DNA from: Chitinophaga filiformis
GTDB lineage: Bacteria; Bacteroidota; Bacteroidia; Chitinophagales; Chitinophagaceae
Direction: 5' to 3'
DNA: 64,000 bases
Assembly (NCBI RefSeq): GCF_021646545.1
Contig: NZ_JAKIRP010000002.1
Coordinates: 124,001 to 188,000, forward strand
The notes below the pieces were generated by a model that was not told where the DNA came from, did not search any database, and worked only from the letters and a program-made list of their open reading frames with translations. The translations under genes and the position numbers were made by a program. Shown here piece after piece: positions 29,469 through 38,913 of the stretch (the stretch's first letter is position 1; every line of letters begins with the position of its first letter).

Positions 29469-32400
29469 ATGGAGAAATGGACATTGCTTTTAACCAGACA
29501 ATTCTTTGCTTGCTATTGCTCTCCGCCTTCGGGCGGGGGCACTGGCAGCAGGAAGTTGTTCCTCAGCAGCCTGACAGCTACATTGTTCATCCTGCTGACT
29601 TGTTTGCAAACCTATGGTCAGAACTTATCCAACAGAGGTAAAAGCTTCTGGGTGGGATATGGCCATCACCAGTTTATGGAGCCCAACAGGGGCAATTCTC
29701 AGGAAATGGTCTTGTACCTCAGTGCAGAAGAACCCGCAAATGTAACGGTAACCATAGATGGCACTACCTGGACAAGATCTTACAGCATCCCTGCCAACAC
29801 TGTTATTGCTACAGACCAGATTCCCAAAACAGGGACCTTCGATGCGAGGTTATATTCCGTACCGCCTACTTTCGGTGGTACAGGAGGAGAGGGGCTCTTT
29901 ATCAAAAAAGGGATCCACATTGTAAGTGATGTACCCATTGTAGCGTATGCACACATCTACGGATCAGCATCTTCGGGTGCTACCATGCTGATGCCTGAAG
30001 AAACATGGGGGTATTATTATGTATCGCTGAACAGCCAGCAGGACTACGATTTTGACTGCTTCTCCTGGATGTTTGTGGTAGCGAAAGATAACAATACCCG
30101 GGTAGAGATCACACCCTCTGTACCCACCCGTAACGGTAAACTGCCTGGTGTGCCTTTCACGGTTACATTGAACAGGGGAGAGATCTACCAGGTGATAGGT
30201 GCATCCTTAGGCGGCAGTGCCGGTCACGAAATGACAGGTACTACGGTAAAGTCTATTGCCAACGCAAATGATACCTGTTTCCCTATAGCGGTATTCTCCG
30301 GTAGTAGCCGTACTACGCTCGCCTGTGCCGGTAATTTCGGTTCCAGTGGCGACAATAACATCCAGCAGGTCTTTCCTTCCCAGGCATGGGGAAAACGTTA
30401 TCTCACCGCGCCTACTTCTACCGATAACACGGCGGGTAGTTTTATGACCAATCCTTACAAGGTGGTGGTGAAAGATCCTACGACGATCGTGAAGCGTAAT
30501 GGTGTGCAGCTCACCGGTCTTAAGAGCAATTCCTACTACGAATTTGAAAGTAATACACCCGATTATATAGAATCAGACAAACCTGTTCTCGTTGCCCAAT
30601 ATATGGCCTCCACCGGCGCCTGTCCCAATACAGGGGGTGATGGCGACCCGGAAATGGTATACCTCAGTCCCGTTGAGCAATCCATTAAAAGAATAGGTTT
30701 TTACAGGAACAACAGGGAAAGCATCCGGGTGAACTATCTCACCATGATCATTCCTACAAAAGGTACAGAAACACTGACGATCGATGGACAGAAGAACGCA
30801 TGGACCGTTGCCATTCCCCATCCTAATAAACCCGGTTATTCAGTGGTTATAAAAAGATGGAACGCTGGTCAGGCGCAGGCCATTGTACAAAGTGATTCTG
30901 CATTCACGGCTGTTACCTATGGTTTAGGTTCTGTGGAAAGTTATGGTTACAACGCAGGTACGCTCATTAATAACCTGAATGTAATAGGTGTTATTCACAA
31001 TGAACAGGATACCTCCTCTTATAAGAACGAATTTACCTGTACGCAAACACCTGTGGAACTGTCGGTACTCCTGGCATACAAGCCAACGGAGATGCAGTGG
31101 AACATCAGCAAGCTGGGGAACATGATCACGCCCAATGCTGATGTAACATTAACCAATCCTCAGCCTACGGGAGAAGAACTGGTGAATGGCGTACCCTATT
31201 ATAAATACACTTTACCGGGTACGTATCTCTTCAGTACAATTGGTACTTACGAGATACCCATTACTAATACACACCCCAGCATTGAAAAATGTGATCATAA
31301 AGAAGAAGTAAAGATCACCGTAGATGTTAAGCGTAAGCCAACAGCCTCCTTTAAAATTGATTTCACGGGTTGTACCATGGATACGGTGTACTTCAAGGGC
31401 GACAGCAGCGGTAATGGGTACGAAATAGACCGCTGGAAATGGGTGTTCCCCGGAGCGATACAGGATAGCGGCGCATTGGTGAAACGCAGGTTCCCGGTAG
31501 GCCAACAGAATATACAGCTGAGTGTGATCTCTAAAGAAGGCTGCCTGGCAGATACTATTATTCCGGTGATAGTGGCAGCGAAGCCAGTAGCTGATTTTAC
31601 TACTGTACCTGCCGCCATTTGTGAGGGTGGAGGTATCAGCCTGACGGATCAATCTACCTATGGTGGTACAGCTCCAATGAAGAACTGGTACTGGAACTTT
31701 GGAAATGATACTACTGCATCCCTGGATAAAGCAACTGCGCAAACAGCACATTATTCGAAATACGGCACCTATACAGTGTCGCACGTTGTAAAGGTGAGCG
31801 AGCTGTGTGTGAGTGATACTGTGAAGAAGCAGGTACAGGTTAATGCGAAACCGGTATTGGGCTTTACTTATCCGAAGAACTGCCTGGAAGTAGATGGTCT
31901 TGTACAGTTCAATAGCACAACGACTGTACCCGACGGACAGGCTATCAGCACTTATGCGTGGAACTTCGGCGATGCCAATGCGACGCCACAGAATCCCAAC
32001 ACATCTGCTGTAGCCAATCCACAACACAACTATACAAGCTTCGGCACTTATAATATTAAATATACTGTTACCACTGCTCAGGGCTGTACAAAAGACACGA
32101 CGGTGTCTGCAACATTCAACCTGAAGCCCCGTCTGGTATTCGCAGCACTGCCTGCAGTGTGTGTGAACGATAAGCGGGTGATATCGGTAGCAAAAGGAAG
32201 CGTAACGAACGGCGTGACAGGTACCGGTACTTATAAAGGCCCGGGTGTGTCTTCCACTGGTGTATTTAATCCGCTGACCGCAGGGGCAGGTACGCACACG
32301 GTTTGGTATGTGTTCACCACACAGGCTGGTTGTACCGATTCCATCTCTGCTACTATTACTGTGCATCCGAAGCCACAACCTGCATTCGCAGCCAACGAGG

Positions 32401-33644
32401 ATATCTGTCTTGGAGAAGCAGTGAATTTCGCAGACCAGTCGACCGTTGCTACGGGTACCATCACTAACTGGAAATGGTTCTTTGGAGATGGTACTAACGA
32501 AACACGTACAGATAATATTCCTTTCAACAGGACCTACACTGCCTGGGATACATACGATGTGAAACTGGTAACAGTAAGTAACAACGGCTGTATCAGTGAT
32601 ACCGCTTCAAAGACGATCGCAGTGCATGCTATACCGGTTACGGACTTTGGCTTACCAACCAGCATCTGTATGCCTGAAGGTACTGCGCGATTCACGAATA
32701 TGTCTACCATACCTGACAATGCTGGTCTGACCTATCAATGGGCCTTCGGCGACGGTGGCGTATCTACCATGGCATCTCCGGTTTACAATTATCGCACGGC
32801 AGGTTCATACACCGTCTCATTGACCACCACTTCAATACATGGTTGTACTTCGACGAAAGAAAAGGTGCTGGATGCCTTCTTTACGCAGCCACAGGCCGAC
32901 TTCACCGTTGCACCGGATACACTGTGTCAGGGAGCTGACAATATCTTCACAGACAGAAGCGTAGACGACAATGACGATATCGTTTCATGGGCATGGACCT
33001 TCGGCGATGGAAGTGGAGCGACAGAACAAAACCCCGTGAAGCGTTACAGTCAGCCAGGTGACTACCCCGTACAGCTGGTAGTGGCCAATGGTGCGGGTTG
33101 CGTATCTGAACCGTTCACCAGTAATGTGGTAGTATACCTGCAGCCGGTGATAGATGCAGGACAATCCTTCATCGTACCACAGGGCACGCTGGTAACATTT
33201 AACGCCACTGCCAATGATTCTACGGTACTTAAATTCCGCTGGACACCGCCAGATGGTCTGTCTGATCCTACTGCGCTGCGACCAACCCTGCAGGCGATGG
33301 AAGACCAGGTATATACACTGACGGCAATAGGAGAGGGAAGTTGTACCGCCGTAGATGAACTGTCAGTGAAAGTATTCAAACCCGTAAAAGTGCCTAATGC
33401 ATTTTCTCCGAACGGCGACCAGATAAATGATCGCTGGGAGCTGACTAACCTGTCGGAATATGCAGATTGTACGGTGGAGGTATTCAACCGTTACGGACAG
33501 CGTGTGTACTATTCAGAAGGTTATAAAACGCCATGGGATGGTACTTATAAAGGCCATCTGTTGCCACAGGCTACTTACTACTATATCATAAAACTAAAGA
33601 ATGGATTTGCACCACTAACCGGGTACGTAGTCATTTTACTTTAA
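29469..33644 (+). CDS. T9SS type B protein with IgGFc-binding-like domain and PKD repeats
   Basis: 1391 aa. An unusual N-terminal stretch (1-27, CYCSPPSGGGTGSR) precedes the real hydrophobic signal (about 29-51, ends TYGQ), so translation may start later or the extra segment is a small insertion. Residues about 55-510 form an IgGFc-binding-like domain clearly related to that of the preceding protein (GKSFWVGYGHHQF). About six PKD-like domains (620-1215) are marked by FGD/FGN motifs: a degenerate one, YWNFGND, AWNFGDA, KWFFGDG, QWAFGDG and AWTFGDG. The type B sorting domain (about 1300-1391) has NAFSPNGDQINDRWE. Only 16 bp separate it from the giant gene upstream and 24 bp from porP/sprF downstream. 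A cotranscribed adhesin pair with its export partner is the best reading. Confidence 0.9.
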   Translation: MEKWTLLLTRQFFACYCSPPSGGGTGSRKLFLSSLTATLFILLTCLQTYGQNLSNRGKSFWVGYGHHQFMEPNRGNSQEMVLYLSAEEPANVTVTIDGTTWTRSYSIPANTVIATDQIPKTGTFDARLYSVPPTFGGTGGEGLFIKKGIHIVSDVPIVAYAHIYGSASSGATMLMPEETWGYYYVSLNSQQDYDFDCFSWMFVVAKDNNTRVEITPSVPTRNGKLPGVPFTVTLNRGEIYQVIGASLGGSAGHEMTGTTVKSIANANDTCFPIAVFSGSSRTTLACAGNFGSSGDNNIQQVFPSQAWGKRYLTAPTSTDNTAGSFMTNPYKVVVKDPTTIVKRNGVQLTGLKSNSYYEFESNTPDYIESDKPVLVAQYMASTGACPNTGGDGDPEMVYLSPVEQSIKRIGFYRNNRESIRVNYLTMIIPTKGTETLTIDGQKNAWTVAIPHPNKPGYSVVIKRWNAGQAQAIVQSDSAFTAVTYGLGSVESYGYNAGTLINNLNVIGVIHNEQDTSSYKNEFTCTQTPVELSVLLAYKPTEMQWNISKLGNMITPNADVTLTNPQPTGEELVNGVPYYKYTLPGTYLFSTIGTYEIPITNTHPSIEKCDHKEEVKITVDVKRKPTASFKIDFTGCTMDTVYFKGDSSGNGYEIDRWKWVFPGAIQDSGALVKRRFPVGQQNIQLSVISKEGCLADTIIPVIVAAKPVADFTTVPAAICEGGGISLTDQSTYGGTAPMKNWYWNFGNDTTASLDKATAQTAHYSKYGTYTVSHVVKVSELCVSDTVKKQVQVNAKPVLGFTYPKNCLEVDGLVQFNSTTTVPDGQAISTYAWNFGDANATPQNPNTSAVANPQHNYTSFGTYNIKYTVTTAQGCTKDTTVSATFNLKPRLVFAALPAVCVNDKRVISVAKGSVTNGVTGTGTYKGPGVSSTGVFNPLTAGAGTHTVWYVFTTQAGCTDSISATITVHPKPQPAFAANEDICLGEAVNFADQSTVATGTITNWKWFFGDGTNETRTDNIPFNRTYTAWDTYDVKLVTVSNNGCISDTASKTIAVHAIPVTDFGLPTSICMPEGTARFTNMSTIPDNAGLTYQWAFGDGGVSTMASPVYNYRTAGSYTVSLTTTSIHGCTSTKEKVLDAFFTQPQADFTVAPDTLCQGADNIFTDRSVDDNDDIVSWAWTFGDGSGATEQNPVKRYSQPGDYPVQLVVANGAGCVSEPFTSNVVVYLQPVIDAGQSFIVPQGTLVTFNATANDSTVLKFRWTPPDGLSDPTALRPTLQAMEDQVYTLTAIGEGSCTAVDELSVKVFKPVKVPNAFSPNGDQINDRWELTNLSEYADCTVEVFNRYGQRVYYSEGYKTPWDGTYKGHLLPQATYYYIIKLKNGFAPLTGYVVILL

Positions 33645-33668
33645 CAACCGCTAAAAATATCGACCAAA

Positions 33669-34676
33669 ATGAGAAATATACTATCTATCATCCTGGTATT
33701 GCCCTTTCTGATCTTCACAGGGAATACAGCAACAGCGCAGACCGATCCGCATTTTTCCCAGTATTATGTGTATCCGGCATGGCTTAACCCGGCGCTGACC
33801 GGTGCATTTGATGGCCAATATCGTATCTCAGCCATCTATCGTAATCAATGGGGGAACATCAGCGATCCGTTCTCAACCTACGGTGTAGCTGCTGATTTCA
33901 CCACGAACAAGCAGTTCAATTTCGGCGCCAGTGTACTGAACCAGAAGGCCGGCGATGGTGGTTACAACTATACCACCGCCTATGGAAGTGCTTCTTATAC
34001 CGGTGTACGTTTGGGTGCAGCGGGTACACACAGGGTCGTGTTCGGTTTACAGTTCGGCATGATCCAGCGTAAGTTCGACGCTTCCAAGCTCACCTTCGGT
34101 GATCAGTGGAATCCTATCACCGGTTACAATCCCGGTACACCCAGCGGTGATGCCTTCAGCAGAACATCCTCTACCTCATTTGATGCAGGCGCCGGTGTAT
34201 TGTATTACGATGCGGAGCCAGGAAAGAAGTATAACCTCTTTGGTGGTTTCTCTGTATCACATCTTACACGTCCTACAGACCAGTTCAGCAAGAACGGTGA
34301 TGCCCGTTTCCCAATGCGCTTTACAGGCCATGCAGGTGTGAAGCTTGCTATTACAGATGTGATCAGCGTAACGCCTAACCTGCTGTACCTGAGACAGGGC
34401 AATGCAGAAGAGAAGATGGCCGGTGCTTACGGGCAGCTGTTTGTAAATCCTATGACAGATGTATTGCTGGGTGTGAATTACAGGTTCAAAGATGCAGTAT
34501 CTACACATGCAGGTTTTACCTACAAGAACTTTACGCTTGGTGTAAGTTATGACATCAATACATCTGAGCTGAGCAAGATGGCCAGGGGTTCCAACAGTTT
34601 TGAACTGTCGCTCACCTTCATCGGCAGAAAGCTTTTCCGTTCACAGGAAGTGGAGTTTGTTTGTCCGCGTCTCTAA
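33669..34676 (+). CDS. PorP/SprF-family T9SS outer-membrane protein
   Basis: 335 aa. Signal peptide 1-24 (ends ATAQ) followed by DPHFSQYYVYPAWLNPALTGAFDG, the signature opening of PorP/SprF proteins, then a 14-strand-type beta barrel. Members of this family are needed for secretion or surface attachment of specific type B cargo, as SprF is for the adhesin SprB. Its position directly behind two type B genes (24-bp gap) points to those proteins as its cargo. Confidence 0.93.
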   Translation: MRNILSIILVLPFLIFTGNTATAQTDPHFSQYYVYPAWLNPALTGAFDGQYRISAIYRNQWGNISDPFSTYGVAADFTTNKQFNFGASVLNQKAGDGGYNYTTAYGSASYTGVRLGAAGTHRVVFGLQFGMIQRKFDASKLTFGDQWNPITGYNPGTPSGDAFSRTSSTSFDAGAGVLYYDAEPGKKYNLFGGFSVSHLTRPTDQFSKNGDARFPMRFTGHAGVKLAITDVISVTPNLLYLRQGNAEEKMAGAYGQLFVNPMTDVLLGVNYRFKDAVSTHAGFTYKNFTLGVSYDINTSELSKMARGSNSFELSLTFIGRKLFRSQEVEFVCPRL

Positions 34677-34714
34677 CCTGAACCTTCATCCATCAAACGT
34701 ATCAAAAGAAAAAC

Positions 34715-36499
34715 ATGAAACATATCTTTCTTACAGCAGTATTGTTTTCAGCGGTTACCATAAGCAAAGGACAGGTTGCTTATAACTACCTGCGGTCTGC
34801 TGACTATTATTACAAGAATGCAGAGTATAGTTCTGCAGCGCCGTATTATGAGAAGTACCTGGCAGGTGCCAGGAAGATTGTAAGTGACGCTGCATACCGG
34901 CCTTATAACACGCAGCCTTCTGCAAAGAAATCGCTGGCCACAGTAAGCACCGAGCAACAGGCTATCTATAAACTGGCAGAAAGCTACCGCTTGCTGCATG
35001 ATTACAGCAAGGCAGTGCCCTGGTATGCAGAAGCAATGGAGTTTGATAAAGCAGCCTTCCCGCTGGCGCCTTATCATTATGCAGTAGCCCTGCGTGCGCT
35101 GGGAAGACATGAACTGGCTGAAAAAGCATTTACTTATTTCCTGGAATCATATACACTGCAGGATACTTACCGCGAAACAGCACAACGCGAATTGCAGAAC
35201 CTCCGCTTCATCATCGCAGAGATGGGCAAGCCTGATCTGAATATGTATAAGGTGGAGAAAGCGCCTGAAGTGATCAATCCCATCGGTGCCAACTATGCCC
35301 CGGTATGGTTTAAAGACAGTGTACTGGTATTTACCTCCACGAGGCCCGATAAAGGTGCTAAAGGACATGCTTTCGTAAACCGTCTGTACAGCGCCAATTA
35401 TGCGTCCGGACAACCGGATACGGTTAGCCTGCTGGCCATTGCACAACCAAAGGATGTTGACCAGGGAGTAATTGCATTGAGCCCGGATGGTAATACGCTC
35501 TTTATGACACGCTGGACGGTGAAACAGGGTAAGAAGAGCGCAGCGATCTATAGCAGCAAAAAGAGCGGTGATACCTGGAGTGAACCAGCATTGCTGGATA
35601 CGGTGCTGAATGTACCTGGTTACAGTGCACAGCAGCCGTTTGTAACGCCGGATGGTAAACGTCTTATCTATGCCAGCGACAGACCAGGTGGTGTTGGCGG
35701 TTTTGACCTGTGGGAAGCAGAACTGAATGGCGAAGGAACACCTTTCTTTACAAAGAACCTTGGTCCGGTGATCAACACTGCCTGGAACGAAGAAGCGCCT
35801 TATGTACATGCAGCTTCCAATCTGCTGATATTTTCTACGGATGGCAGGGTAGGTATGGGGGGCTTTGACTTCTTCTATGCGAAGGATTCTGCGGGTGCCT
35901 GGAGTACACCGGTGAACTTCGGTTATCCTGTGAACTCTGTAAAAGATGATATGTATTTCATCAGCAAAGGTAGTAAAGAGAATATCCTGGAGAATGTCTG
36001 GTTATCGTCCGACCGTGCGGCCGCCTGTTGTCTGGAGCTCTTCTCCTTACAGAAAGTAGTGCCACCACCACCACCGCCACCGCCAGCACCAAAACCGGAG
36101 CCAACGGTGATTGCGCTGGAACCGCCAACAACAGACGGACCTATTGTACTGGAGAATATTTACTATGACTTCAATATGTCTTATCTGCAGCCCGCGTCTT
36201 TCCCGTCATTGGACAGGCTGGTGGCGATGTTGAAAAAGTATCCTGCTATCGTGATCGAACTGAGTGCACATACAGACAGCAAAGGTTCCAATGAGTTGAA
36301 TGAAAAACTATCTGAAGCCAGGGCGAAGAGCTGTGTAGATTACCTCGTAGGTCAGGGCATTGAATCCAGTCGTCTGCAGTCAAAAGGATATGCCGCTACA
36401 CGTCCGATAGCGCCTAATACAAATCCTGACGGATCTGACAATCCAGAAGGCCGTGCGCGTAACCGCAGAACGGAGTTCAGGATCATCAGCGGCAGATAA
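34715..36499 (+). CDS. OmpA-family protein with TPR-like and PD40 propeller domains (PorE-like architecture)
   Basis: 594 aa. Signal peptide 1-20 (ends KGQ). Residues about 22-165 are helical TPR-like repeats (YYKNAEYSSAAPYYEKYL; AESYRLLHDYSKAVPWY). Residues about 195-430 are a WD40-like PD40 propeller (FTSTRPDKGAKG; SPDGNTLFMTRW; YASDRPGGVGGFDLW). An eight-proline linker (about 449-456) leads to an OmpA-like peptidoglycan-binding domain (about 475-594, LSAHTDSKGSNELN and NRRTEFRI). The order TPR, propeller, OmpA resembles PorE of the T9SS, and such genes often sit beside porP/sprF. It probably anchors the PorP/SprF barrel or the adhesins to peptidoglycan. Gaps of 38 and 37 bp to its neighbours suggest an operon. 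Confidence 0.88.
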   Translation: MKHIFLTAVLFSAVTISKGQVAYNYLRSADYYYKNAEYSSAAPYYEKYLAGARKIVSDAAYRPYNTQPSAKKSLATVSTEQQAIYKLAESYRLLHDYSKAVPWYAEAMEFDKAAFPLAPYHYAVALRALGRHELAEKAFTYFLESYTLQDTYRETAQRELQNLRFIIAEMGKPDLNMYKVEKAPEVINPIGANYAPVWFKDSVLVFTSTRPDKGAKGHAFVNRLYSANYASGQPDTVSLLAIAQPKDVDQGVIALSPDGNTLFMTRWTVKQGKKSAAIYSSKKSGDTWSEPALLDTVLNVPGYSAQQPFVTPDGKRLIYASDRPGGVGGFDLWEAELNGEGTPFFTKNLGPVINTAWNEEAPYVHAASNLLIFSTDGRVGMGGFDFFYAKDSAGAWSTPVNFGYPVNSVKDDMYFISKGSKENILENVWLSSDRAAACCLELFSLQKVVPPPPPPPPAPKPEPTVIALEPPTTDGPIVLENIYYDFNMSYLQPASFPSLDRLVAMLKKYPAIVIELSAHTDSKGSNELNEKLSEARAKSCVDYLVGQGIESSRLQSKGYAATRPIAPNTNPDGSDNPEGRARNRRTEFRIISGR

Positions 36500-36536
36500 A
36501 TAAGCTATCCGCACACCACTTAAAAAACAAAAGCTT

Positions 36537-37568
36537 ATGAAAAGAAAACCATTGTTGTTGCTGCTGCTGACGTTGTTGTCGCAGGGGATCTATGCACAGC
36601 AACAGCCGCATTATACGCAGTACATCCTGAATCCATTCATCATCAATCCTGCTATAGCAGGTATTGAAAACTACTGGGATGTAAAGGCAAGTCACCGGCA
36701 CCAGTGGACCGGTCTGAATGGTGCACCGGTTACGACTTACTTAACCGTTCATGGTCCTCTTCGCAAAAGTGATTACCCACAGGCCAGTGTGACTGGTCTG
36801 ACGCCTCCTGGCGAAAACCCCAGGGGCAGGGCATACTGGCAGGAGTATACCACACCGCCTTCCCATGCAGGGATGGGAGTGACCATTCTGAACGACAGGA
36901 CCGGCCCATTGAACAGATTCTCGATTAGTGCTACATATGCGCATCACATTCCGCTGTCATCGCGGCTGAATGTAAGTGGTGGTATCTCCATAGGCATGCA
37001 ATCCGTGTCAGTAGACGCTGCCAAGCTGCAGTTTCAGCAGCCTGGCGATCCCGTGGTAGCTTCCAGCGAGCTGCTTAACAAGTGGCGGCCGGAAGTGAAT
37101 GCGGGCCTCTTATTGTACGGTGCTGACTTCTATATGGGTGCGGCCGTCCAGAACATCGTTCCCCAGGAAATAGCCTATGATAATGGTAAAGTAGTGGGTG
37201 ATTCTCTATACAGGGGAAAGCTGGTGCCGCACCTGTTCTTTTCGGGAGGTTACAGGCTCTGGATGACGGATGACGTGAGTGTGTTGCCTTCGGTGATGGT
37301 AAGGCTGATCACTGCAGCACCGGTAAGCTATGATGTGAATGCGAAGTTCCTGTACAGGGACCGCTTCTGGTGGGGAGCTTCCTATCGCATCAAAGACGGC
37401 TTTGCCGCTATGCTGGGTGTGAATATCAGTTCAACGGTGAATATTGGTTATTCCTATGACTACACTACATCATCGTTAAATACGGTCAGCAAAGGCACGC
37501 ACGAAGTGCTGATCGGTTTCCTGCTGGGCAACCGTTACGGCGATCTCTGTCCGAGAAACAATTTTTAA
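36537..37568 (+). CDS. Second PorP/SprF-family T9SS outer-membrane protein
   Basis: 343 aa. Signal peptide 1-21 (ends IYAQ) followed by QPHYTQYILNPFIINPAIAG, the PorP/SprF opening, then beta-barrel strands. It differs clearly from the first copy: it carries an insert around 72-105 rich in Pro and Gly (TGLTPPGENPRGRAYWQ). Two PorP/SprF copies around one OmpA gene suggest that each serves one of the two type B proteins upstream (inference). Confidence 0.92.
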   Translation: MKRKPLLLLLLTLLSQGIYAQQQPHYTQYILNPFIINPAIAGIENYWDVKASHRHQWTGLNGAPVTTYLTVHGPLRKSDYPQASVTGLTPPGENPRGRAYWQEYTTPPSHAGMGVTILNDRTGPLNRFSISATYAHHIPLSSRLNVSGGISIGMQSVSVDAAKLQFQQPGDPVVASSELLNKWRPEVNAGLLLYGADFYMGAAVQNIVPQEIAYDNGKVVGDSLYRGKLVPHLFFSGGYRLWMTDDVSVLPSVMVRLITAAPVSYDVNAKFLYRDRFWWGASYRIKDGFAAMLGVNISSTVNIGYSYDYTTSSLNTVSKGTHEVLIGFLLGNRYGDLCPRNNF

Positions 37569-37643
37569 TCATAGGGATGGAATGACACAATTATAAATTT
37601 TTAACAAAAACATCTTCACTAAACACAAACAAACAATTTACTT

Positions 37644-38201
37644 ATGAAACGAATTTCCAGCTACTTCTTTGTCGCATGTATGTTCTCACTGATGATCGGT
37701 ATTGCTTCCTGTGGAAAGGATGGCGCTGCTGGTCCTGCAGGTCCGGCGGGTGCAAACGGTCCAAAAGGCGATAAAGGAGATAAGGGGGACCAGGGGGATC
37801 CGGGATCCGTTAACATTACTTATTCAGAGTGGTTGGATACACAATTTGCGCTGGATACAGCTTCAGGCGAATACGTATGGGGTGTGGACGTAGAAGCCAT
37901 TGATGCAGAGCTGCTGAGCACAGGTTTTGTAAAAGTTTATTTCAACCTGTATACGGCTGCTCAGCCAAACATTTCGTCTGTACCTTATGTAGAGGGCGAC
38001 CTGTATATCAGGGAAGTATTGACAGAAGGCGGTTTACTGTTGTTCAGCAACTTTAATGTAAGCACACAGACAGATAACAACGGTAACAAGAGATTCCAGG
38101 TAAGATATGTAATTGTTCCGGGTAATGTTGCTGCGCGTGGCAGGAGCATCGACTGGACCAAGTATGCTGAAGTGCAGGCACTTCTTGGCATTAAGAACTA
38201 G
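37644..38201 (+). CDS. Lipoprotein with short collagen-like repeat
   Basis: 185 aa. Lipoprotein signal with lipobox GIASC (C23). Residues 24-54 have glycine at every third position (about ten Gly-x-y triplets, first GPAGPAG type, then GDKGDKGDQGD type). The remaining 130 residues are a beta-rich domain of unknown function (YSEWLDTQF onward). Short collagen-like stretches of this kind occur in many Bacteroidota lipoproteins. It follows the second porP/sprF by 75 bp and may be the last gene of that run, or have its own promoter. Trimer formation is possible but ten triplets are few. Function unknown. Confidence 0.85.
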   Translation: MKRISSYFFVACMFSLMIGIASCGKDGAAGPAGPAGANGPKGDKGDKGDQGDPGSVNITYSEWLDTQFALDTASGEYVWGVDVEAIDAELLSTGFVKVYFNLYTAAQPNISSVPYVEGDLYIREVLTEGGLLLFSNFNVSTQTDNNGNKRFQVRYVIVPGNVAARGRSIDWTKYAEVQALLGIKN

Positions 38202-38238
38202 TTTACTAATGACCATCTCCATCAAAACCACATGTAAG

Positions 38239-38272
38239 ATGGCTGCTTTATCCAGGGCGGCCGATTTTTCAA
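38239..38272 (+). terminator. Weak hairpin terminator candidate
   Basis: GGCTGC (38241-38246) can pair with GCGGCC (38257-38262) with one wobble pair, followed by GATTTTTC. It lies between the collagen-like lipoprotein and the next ECF sigma gene and may end the long upstream run. Confidence 0.4.
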
Positions 38273-38310
38273 ACTTCTTTATTGCCCGGTGTTTTTAAAA
38301 AAATAATGAC

Positions 38311-38892
38311 ATGAAAAGATATTGTGACCTGACAGATGAAGAGCTCATAAAACTGTACAGATCCGGCGACGACCGTGCTTTTACGGTGCTGGTACATCGC
38401 CATAAGAACAGGATCTTTACAACTATCATGCTGTTGGTAAAAGACCGATGCCTGGCGGAAGATATATTCCAGGATGTATTCATCAAGATCATCAACGCCT
38501 TCAACGAAGGCCATTACCTGGACAACAGCCGCTTTATAGCCTGGGCTGTCAGGATAGCGCATAACTGCTGCATCAGCCATTTTCGTAAAAAGACGGCTGC
38601 TTTTGTCCTCATCTACAGGGATGAGTTAGCCCACAGCGATTATAGACACGTGGATAGCCAGGAGCACCGCATCATTACGCGGGAAACCCATGCTTCCGTA
38701 CAAGTATTGATCGACCGCCTGCCGGAAGCACAGCGTGAAGCGCTGATCTTACGGTATTATGCCGACCTCTCTTTTAAAGAGATCGCACAGATCGTCAATG
38801 TAGGTATTAATACCGCATTGGGAAGGGTGCGTTACGCTGTTATGAATATGCGTAAAATGATGGAAAGAGAACAAACACCTGAAGCTGTGTAA
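38311..38892 (+). CDS. ECF RNA polymerase sigma-70 factor
   Basis: 193 aa. Region 2 at about 18-85 (FTVLVHRHKNRIFTTIMLLV, EDIFQDVFIKIINAF) and region 4 at about 130-180 (LPEAQREALILRYYADLSFKEIAQIVNV). No FecR anti-sigma factor is next to it, unlike the pair at 10983-12787. A perfect terminator starts at its stop codon, so it is probably a one-gene unit or the tail of a longer one. The downstream outer-membrane receptor gene, 271 bp away, is a plausible but unproven target. Confidence 0.94.
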   Translation: MKRYCDLTDEELIKLYRSGDDRAFTVLVHRHKNRIFTTIMLLVKDRCLAEDIFQDVFIKIINAFNEGHYLDNSRFIAWAVRIAHNCCISHFRKKTAAFVLIYRDELAHSDYRHVDSQEHRIITRETHASVQVLIDRLPEAQREALILRYYADLSFKEIAQIVNVGINTALGRVRYAVMNMRKMMEREQTPEAV

Positions 38893-38913
38893 AAGCTCCT
38901 CCCGGAGCTTTTT
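38891..38913 (+). terminator. Intrinsic terminator overlapping the sigma-factor stop codon
   Basis: A perfect 9-bp stem, AAAAGCTCC (38891-38899) and GGAGCTTTT (38904-38912), with a 4-nt loop and a short T-run. It overlaps the last bases of the stop codon. Confidence 0.8.
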
